64,000 nucleotides of DNA from contig CM059624.1 of the NCBI GenBank assembly GCA_030435675.1, forward strand, positions 13,540,769 through 13,604,768, in the 5' to 3' direction. The notes under the pieces are model-generated. The model had not been told where the DNA came from, searched no databases, and was given only the letters and a program-made list of their open reading frames with translations. Positions within the stretch are counted from its first letter, which is position 1. Every line of letters begins with the position of its first letter. A program made the translations under genes and the position numbers. This DNA is from Steinernema hermaphroditum. Lineage: Eukaryota; Nematoda; Chromadorea; Rhabditida; Steinernematidae. Positions 59,189 to 64,000 of the stretch are shown piece by piece.

Positions 59189-59850
59189 GATCGTCGAGAG
59201 AAGCGAACGCTGTGTGTGGCATTAACCCTTGGCACCGGTCATCTAGGGCTGTAGACGGGCACGTTTAGGCGAGGGGCTAAGGCGACACGCAACACGTGTG
59301 AAACGAGGCGAAAACGAGTTGTTTTGGCGCGTACACACGCATAATCGGGGCGGGGAGGCGCCCGGGTTCCCGGGAGACGCCGTCACTGGCCTCTGGAAGA
59401 CAATGGCCGATGGCGTTCGGGGAAATATGGATTTGCGCAGGAATTGGGCCGATGATTAATGGCCGGCCGAACTAACTAATTGTTGCACTTAAAAAGGACC
59501 TTCCAGCAGGGAGGATGGAGTTTTTTGGACGCGTGGCCGGGGGGAGAGATTTAGATGAAGTGGAGGAGATATTGAAGCGTGTCAATCGGGGAAGGCTTAG
59601 GACAAACAAGTGCCAAACAACTGTGATTGATGGTAGGGAGTTCTTAAGTACTGGGGAGTTGTTTTCTCGAAGCCTTTAAAGGGTTGTATGTGGAGTTCTG
59701 TTGCGAAAAGCACAGAGACTTATGTGAATAAGTGGTAGGTAAGATTGCACCTCTTGCCGAATTCTGGCTGACAACAGCGCCAGTCATGGGAGTCAAGGAT
59801 CTGATCCTACGGACTATAGGCACAAGCGTTACATCGGGAGCTATAGCCAT
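59189..59850. other. intergenic and promoter of the Kunitz-EGF gene
   Basis: GC-rich near 59330-59400 (GGCGCCCGGGTTCCCGGGAG), with similar words at 58508-58530. No 5' exons of the plus-strand phosphatase-family fragment were found here. Confidence 0.4.
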
Positions 59851-60335
59851 TCTAGCCAAGCTTGCCTTTAAAGAATTCGTCCATCATGCCCCTCTTCGTT
59901 TGTGGCGACTTCAACTGTCCTTCTCATCATGATTGGACCACTGCCGAAAAGTAGGCCAAACCTGATGCTTGAATCTGCACAAGCTTTAGGCACATCCATG
60001 TGGGATGGACCTTTCCTTGGCCAGCAACCAAAATCCTCGAGGAAAACGGCGATTTTGTCGACTCACTCCGCGAGGTGCACCTCGATCCACTCGAGACCCC
60101 AGGGAACACGTGGTCGACAGTGCAGAAGTTGTCCGGAAAGGAGTGGGGATACTCCATTCCCGAGCCTCAAGATCGCATCGACTTCATCTTCTACCGTAGT
60201 CCCCAACTCGCCGTCAGGGATTCCCGGACTTACTCTGGTTCTATGCACCTGAATCCGATCACCTATCACCAGGAGAACGACTATCCTTCTGACCACTTTT
60301 CTGTCATCAACAATTTCTATTTTAAGGGGTTATGA
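59842..60335 (+). pseudogene. C-terminal exons of an endonuclease/exonuclease/phosphatase-family protein
   Basis: Two exons, about 59858-59950 and 59990-60335, are joined by a 39-bp intron (phase AA|G). They encode FVCGDFNCPSHHDW, the GDFN metal-site motif, then TKILEENGDFVDSLREVH, DRIDFIFYR and NDYPSDHFSVI (the catalytic SDH motif), and end at a normal stop. These are the C-terminal half of the same superfamily as the first exon at 1039-1296, but on the opposite strand 59 kb away. No N-terminal exons lie between this fragment and the opposite-strand Kunitz gene, so it looks like a partial copy. An acceptor around 59855 (TTCTAG) is plausible, so I cannot exclude a long upstream intron spanning the Kunitz gene. 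Confidence 0.7.
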
Positions 60336-61255
60336 TTGTGTTTAAGCCATGTGCTTCGGCCAATACTTAACCAACAGACTCGAATATATTCTAATTGCAC
60401 ACAGGTACGGAACAGGACATGCCAAGGAAACATTTATAAGTGGTTTCCAAGCGGCTCGATCTGCCATATGGAGCTCGAATCTTCTCATCGTCAAGGAAGT
60501 AAATATAAATATGACAGATTGATGCGAGTCGATGTCTAGAGACCAAGTTTTCCGATCTGAGAAATGTTTGCTTCCGCTTGCAGACAAATAGACAAATCGC
60601 TGACGTGCACTTCTGTTGACTTGGAGGGGAATTACCATCTGTCTAGAGTCACAAAAGAGCTAGATATGAAGATTGAGGATTGGGACCGGGTCACGGGTTC
60701 ACAGATCTTTAGCTGCACGTACCAATCATAGCTTTCAGAAGCTTCTCACCAACGACACTTCCAGGAAAGAAAGATCATATCAGTCAGAAAATCTCAAGCC
60801 CTTCGAGACCACTCAAAACACATTTTACGAATGTTCACGCGACTCTATTCATGTGACCTCAGAAGTCACGTAGAAATATCGACTTTTTGCCCATTCAGAA
60901 AGCGGCTCGTCATCTCCTCAGGGGTCCGCCGATTTTTGATTCTTCACTCAATTTTGCAAAAGCTATTAGAGTGCGCAGACAAAAGAAGGTTGGCAGGAGT
61001 GCGTGTGCACTTCCGACCTGCCTTGTTCTTTGAATGGACACACTTTCATGGTTCCAGATGTATGCTGTGGAAATATAAACAGCTAATAGGCTATAAATAA
61101 GCTAGACAAGTAAGTGACTACAAGCCAGTGATGCCGATCGAGTCCGAAATCCACGATCCTCGAGGCTGGACACGTTTTCGGACTCGTCGGCATCTCACCT
61201 CCAAACCAGTCTTCCCGATCGATAGACAATTTCTATTCATTTTGTTTAAAGTCAG
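60336..61255. other. intergenic, nothing recognised
   Basis: Anonymous. The only familiar segment is at 61126-61170 (GATCGAGTCCGAAATCCACG), also present near 13476-13500 in diverged form. Confidence 0.4.
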
Positions 61256-61279
61256 GTCATCCAGCTCGAAGCAGGACAA

Positions 61280-61450
61280 CTCGCCGCCGCCAACTTGCCG
61301 CCGCCGACTCGCCGCCGCCAACTCGCCGCCAGGACAACTCGCCGCCGGCCAACTCGCCGCCAGCCAACTCGCCGCCGCCAACTCGCCGCCGCCAACTCGC
61401 CGCCAGCCAACTCGCCGCCGCCAACTCGCCGCCGGCCAACTCGCCGCCAG
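61280..61450. repeat. GC-rich minisatellite, left arm
   Basis: Tandem 12-15-bp units CTCGCCGCCGCCAA / CTCGCCGCCAGCCAA / CTCGCCGCCGGCCAA. The mirror array is at 62897-63077. Its open frames (ArgArgGln- or Ser-Pro-Pro-type repeats) are by-products of the triplet structure. Confidence 0.9.
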
Positions 61451-61667
61451 CGGAAATATACTAGAATTGCGCCGGCTACCACTTACAAGGGAAGGGTCAA
61501 TCATGCAACTCTAAGATCGGCGCGAGACTATTGGCAAACGGGAGGTCTAGGTGGGTGTATTAACTGTGTAAAATATTAGGTGCCCTCGCTCAGATACCAG
61601 CGAGAAAAAGAGGTTTAAATTTGTGGGTAGCGGAGTATATACGAGTATGGCGGCAGAAAACGCCCTT

Positions 61668-61752
61668 GTCAATGTGGCGCAGTGGATAAGTCATCTGCCT
61701 TCCATGTCAGGCCATGTTCTAGGAGGTCACGGGTTCGAACCCCCGACCCAAT
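61668..61752 (+). repeat. tRNA-like segment in the left foldback arm (mirror copy at 61978-62066)
   Basis: It contains an A-box (TGGCGCAGTGG), an anticodon-like CTGCCTTCCA and a B-box (GGTTCGAACC). However, the D-stem (GCGC versus GTCA) and acceptor stem do not pair, and the variable region is too long. It resembles a degraded tRNA, perhaps Gly(UCC), as found at the head of tRNA-derived SINEs. Possibly still a pol III promoter; not a functional tRNA. Confidence 0.6.
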
Positions 61753-62249
61753 TTTTCTTTTTCATTCAACTTCAAAATGTTTGAAAGGTGAAGGGAAACA
61801 TTTTTTACGCAAAAATGGCTAGACACAGTAGTGCTCATTAATAGCAAATTGTCTTACGGCGTTGTAGAACCTTAATGACACGCTGAATGTTGCGCTGAAT
61901 ATAGCACTGGCCAGTTGTAGGGTCTGTTAAGAGCACGATAATTACCTTTCAAACATTGCGAAGTTGAATGAAAAAGAAAGATTGGGTCGGGGTTCGAACC
62001 CGTGACCTCCTAGAACATGGCCTGACATGGAAGGCAGATGACTTATCCACTGCGCCACATTGACAAGGGCGTTTCGTGCCGCCATACTCGTATATACTCC
62101 GCTACCCACAAATTTAAACCTCTTTTTCTCGCTGGTATCTGAGCGAGGGCACCTAATATTTTACACAGTTAATACACCCACCTAGACCTCCCGTTTGCCA
62201 ATAGTCTCGCGCCGATCTTAGAGTTGCATGATTGACCCTTCCCTTGTTA

Positions 62250-62865
62250 GAGCACATCCAAATTCCTGCGCTTTATTCTAGCTTAATCTACGCGCACTTT
62301 GAAGGCAACTTTGCAACTAACTAGTGAATATTCGCAAGAATCAGGAACATTATGGACCATATCTAATCTGAGCTTCCAGGACTACAGAGCTCGCTTGAAA
62401 CAAATAGACATGAGTCTAAGCCAAGCCTGGATATTAGCCTTAACTACGAACTCGGTATAGCAGCCAAAACCTGGAAAGAGAAAAACTCATCCGAGTCCTT
62501 ATCCAATATTGACCAAGGTCTGACGATATTTAGGGTACGGACGGGCGAAGCGAGCCCCATATTCATTTCGCGAGTGGCCTAACATCCAGGCTTAATTTAG
62601 GCTCAGACTTAGGATTATGCCTATTTTTCCCGATTTTAAGCGAGCCCTGTTGTTATGCTGGCTTCGGCAAACCCCGGCTTCGCTTAGGCTCCGGCTTAGG
62701 CTGAACCCTGTTGATTTTAAGCGATCCCGAACGTATCAGTTGATCATAGAGCAAGCGATCATATAGAAAGTTGACTGCTGTGGATAATCACTAACTCTCT
62801 GCAAATCTGCTTTGAAAGTACGCGTGACTTAGGCTAGAATCGAGCGCTGGAACTTTTATGTGCTC
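62250..62865. mobile_element. 616-bp non-autonomous DNA transposon nested in the right foldback arm
   Basis: The reverse complement of the left arm reads CCCTTGT-AAGTGG without interruption; the right arm has 616 bp inserted at this point. The insert begins GAGCACATCC and ends ATGTGCTC, with imperfect terminal inverted repeats of about 40 bp (both continue to TTCC-GCGCT--ATTCTAGC), and TA stands on both sides (62248-62249, 62866-62867). A TA target and such ends suggest a Tc1/mariner-type or similar MITE. The interior has GGCTTAGGCT-like short repeats and no open frame of note. Confidence 0.85.
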
Positions 62866-63096
62866 TAAGTGGTAGCCGGCGCAGTTCCAGTATATTACCG
62901 CTGGCGGCGAGTTGGCCGGCGGCGAGTTAGCGGCGGCGAGTTGGCTGGCGGCGAGTTCGTGGCGGCGAGTTGGCGGCGGCGACTTGGCTGGCGGCGAGTT
63001 GGCCGGCGGCGAGTTGGCCTGGCGGCGAGTTGGCGGCGGCGAGTCGGCCGGCGGCGAGTTGGCGGCGGCGAGTTGTCACGTACCGTCATCCAGCTC

Positions 63097-64000
63097 ACTG
63101 ATCAGGCATGAGTAGTAGCCGCTTGTAGATATCAAACATGTCGTCCGCTATTATCCACGAAACTATAAGGGGAAGAGACCCACCGAACCGTTCGATGACC
63201 TCGGCGACCTTCATTAACTGATGAATCTTGGCCAAAAACGTTTGTTGTTGACGGACCCGGAACAGCTGTCCTTTACAATCAGCACGAGTTCAACATGAGA
63301 ATATGAGCCAAAATGTGTCCGAAAACGACATTGACCTTCACAAGGGACGGAAAATTAGATCTCAAAATGTCAAGGGATTTTGTGCAATCTGTGATCTATG
63401 AGTGCAGAAGAAGAGCACAAAAATGAAAGGAATGGGCTGGCACGACAACCATGATATACCAAGTTGATTAAGACAGACCATAGCAAAGGAATAGCTAGTC
63501 AATGCAGCATCGAAAATTACTTGCGAACTGTCCCAGTGTGCCATTTCACTAATCTCATTGAGTATGATGATCCTGCAGTATGAGCCACAATAGCTATCAT
63601 GGGTCACCCATCTTGAGTATTCGTGGTCGATCGGTAAGCACAATTGTTCACGCCTTTTGCGATAAAATCTGAAGATCTGGTCAGAATGAAGCCAGAGTCA
63701 GAGCTCACTCAAAAATCGCGCTGACCTTGGTGCCACTGGCCGGTCCCGCCATGACGTGCCTGATCGACCAAAAACAATGAAGCTATGTGATACATCCGAC
63801 ATACTCAAGTGCGTCATACTTAGCAGCAACACTCTCTCCCTGATGTTGGATGATTCAGACTATACAGAACTGGCAAAATCCGGATGGTACTCGTCATAAC
63901 AGAGAAAAATTCACGCCGCAAAAAAAAGAAAAACACTCCCAATGGAGATCACGGTCACTCTCTTTGAGTGCGTTATCGACGAAATCGGTCAAAAAGAGCG
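63097..64000. other. no feature recognised
   Basis: The last 0.9 kb has no convincing exon, RNA or repeat. The 93-codon minus-strand frame at 63362-63643 shows no family features. Confidence 0.4.

Larger units (their letters stand above)
61256..63096. mobile_element. foldback element with about 515-bp inverted arms, flanked by a 12-bp direct repeat
   Basis: Left arm 61275-61789 and right arm 61944-63077 are inverted repeats; the right arm is about 516 bp once the nested element at 62250-62865 is removed. The outer 180 bp of each arm is a minisatellite of CTCGCCGCC(A/G)(G)CCAA-type units. Inside lie a tRNA-like segment and about 130 bp of unique arm sequence; the centre is about 155 bp. GTCATCCAGCTC occurs in direct orientation at 61256-61267 and 63085-63096, just outside the arms, which looks like a target-site duplication with a few unmatched bases inside. 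Long arms tipped by tandem repeats are typical of Foldback/Galileo-like elements. No transposase is encoded. Confidence 0.8.

Noticed and set aside
61252..61504. Proline/arginine-rich protein genes in the foldback arms
   Set aside because: All frames of the GCC-rich minisatellite are open on both strands; no start context, introns or conserved domain.
61668..62066. Two functional tRNA genes in inverted orientation
   Set aside because: Internal promoter boxes are present, but D-stem and acceptor stem do not pair in either copy.

Overview
This window is eukaryotic and almost certainly from a chromadorean nematode. The evidence is introns of only 38-51 bp with GT...AG ends beside a few multi-kilobase introns, an exact copy of the 22-nt nematode SL1 spliced leader (52295-52316), an fshr-1-type leucine-rich-repeat GPCR, Skp1-related (skr) genes, a FLYWCH/MULE gene and two members of an F-box-less protein family that I associate with rhabditid/steinernematid nematodes. 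The genus is not determined; a Steinernema-like worm is a guess. Coding exons were rebuilt by hand from phase-consistent splice sites.

Layout. 1-3.2 kb: first exon of a secreted endonuclease/exonuclease/phosphatase protein (-) and a small type I membrane protein (+). 4.3-13.0 kb: complete 11-exon fshr-1 homologue (-), with a 46-copy 7-bp minisatellite in intron 3. 14.7-15.2 kb: intronless Skp1-like gene (+). 16.2-19.4 kb: tandem FLYWCH genes (+), the first truncated and the second a complete FLYWCH-MULE protein. 19.7-23.1 kb: duplicated unit on the minus strand made of a single-pass membrane protein gene and a tiny membrane protein gene; the second copy of the larger gene survives only as its 5' end. 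24.3-34.3 kb: complete 10-exon gustatory-receptor-like 7TM gene (-, EGL-47/GUR/LITE-1 type) with a tRNA-Ile(UAU) gene in intron 5. 34.3-44.5 kb: gene-poor and rich in dispersed repeats. 44.5-45.3 and 53.4-54.3 kb: two paralogues of a nematode-specific family. 48.6-53.2 kb: degenerate retroelement-like sequence containing the SL1 copy. 55.2-59.2 kb: second Skp1-like gene and a complete 9-exon Kunitz/EGF protein (both -). 59.9-60.3 kb: last two exons of another phosphatase-family gene (+). 61.3-63.1 kb: a large foldback element with a second element nested in one arm.

The genes do not form an operon or pathway. Two are receptors (peptide/glycoprotein-hormone type and gustatory-like), two are SCF-type adaptors, several are secreted or membrane-anchored, and the rest is a record of duplication and transposition. 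The most informative anomalies are the genomic SL1 copy, the nested foldback element, a 597-bp dispersed repeat flanked by 4-bp duplications, an hAT-like MITE with 8-bp duplications, and the co-duplicated membrane-protein pair.
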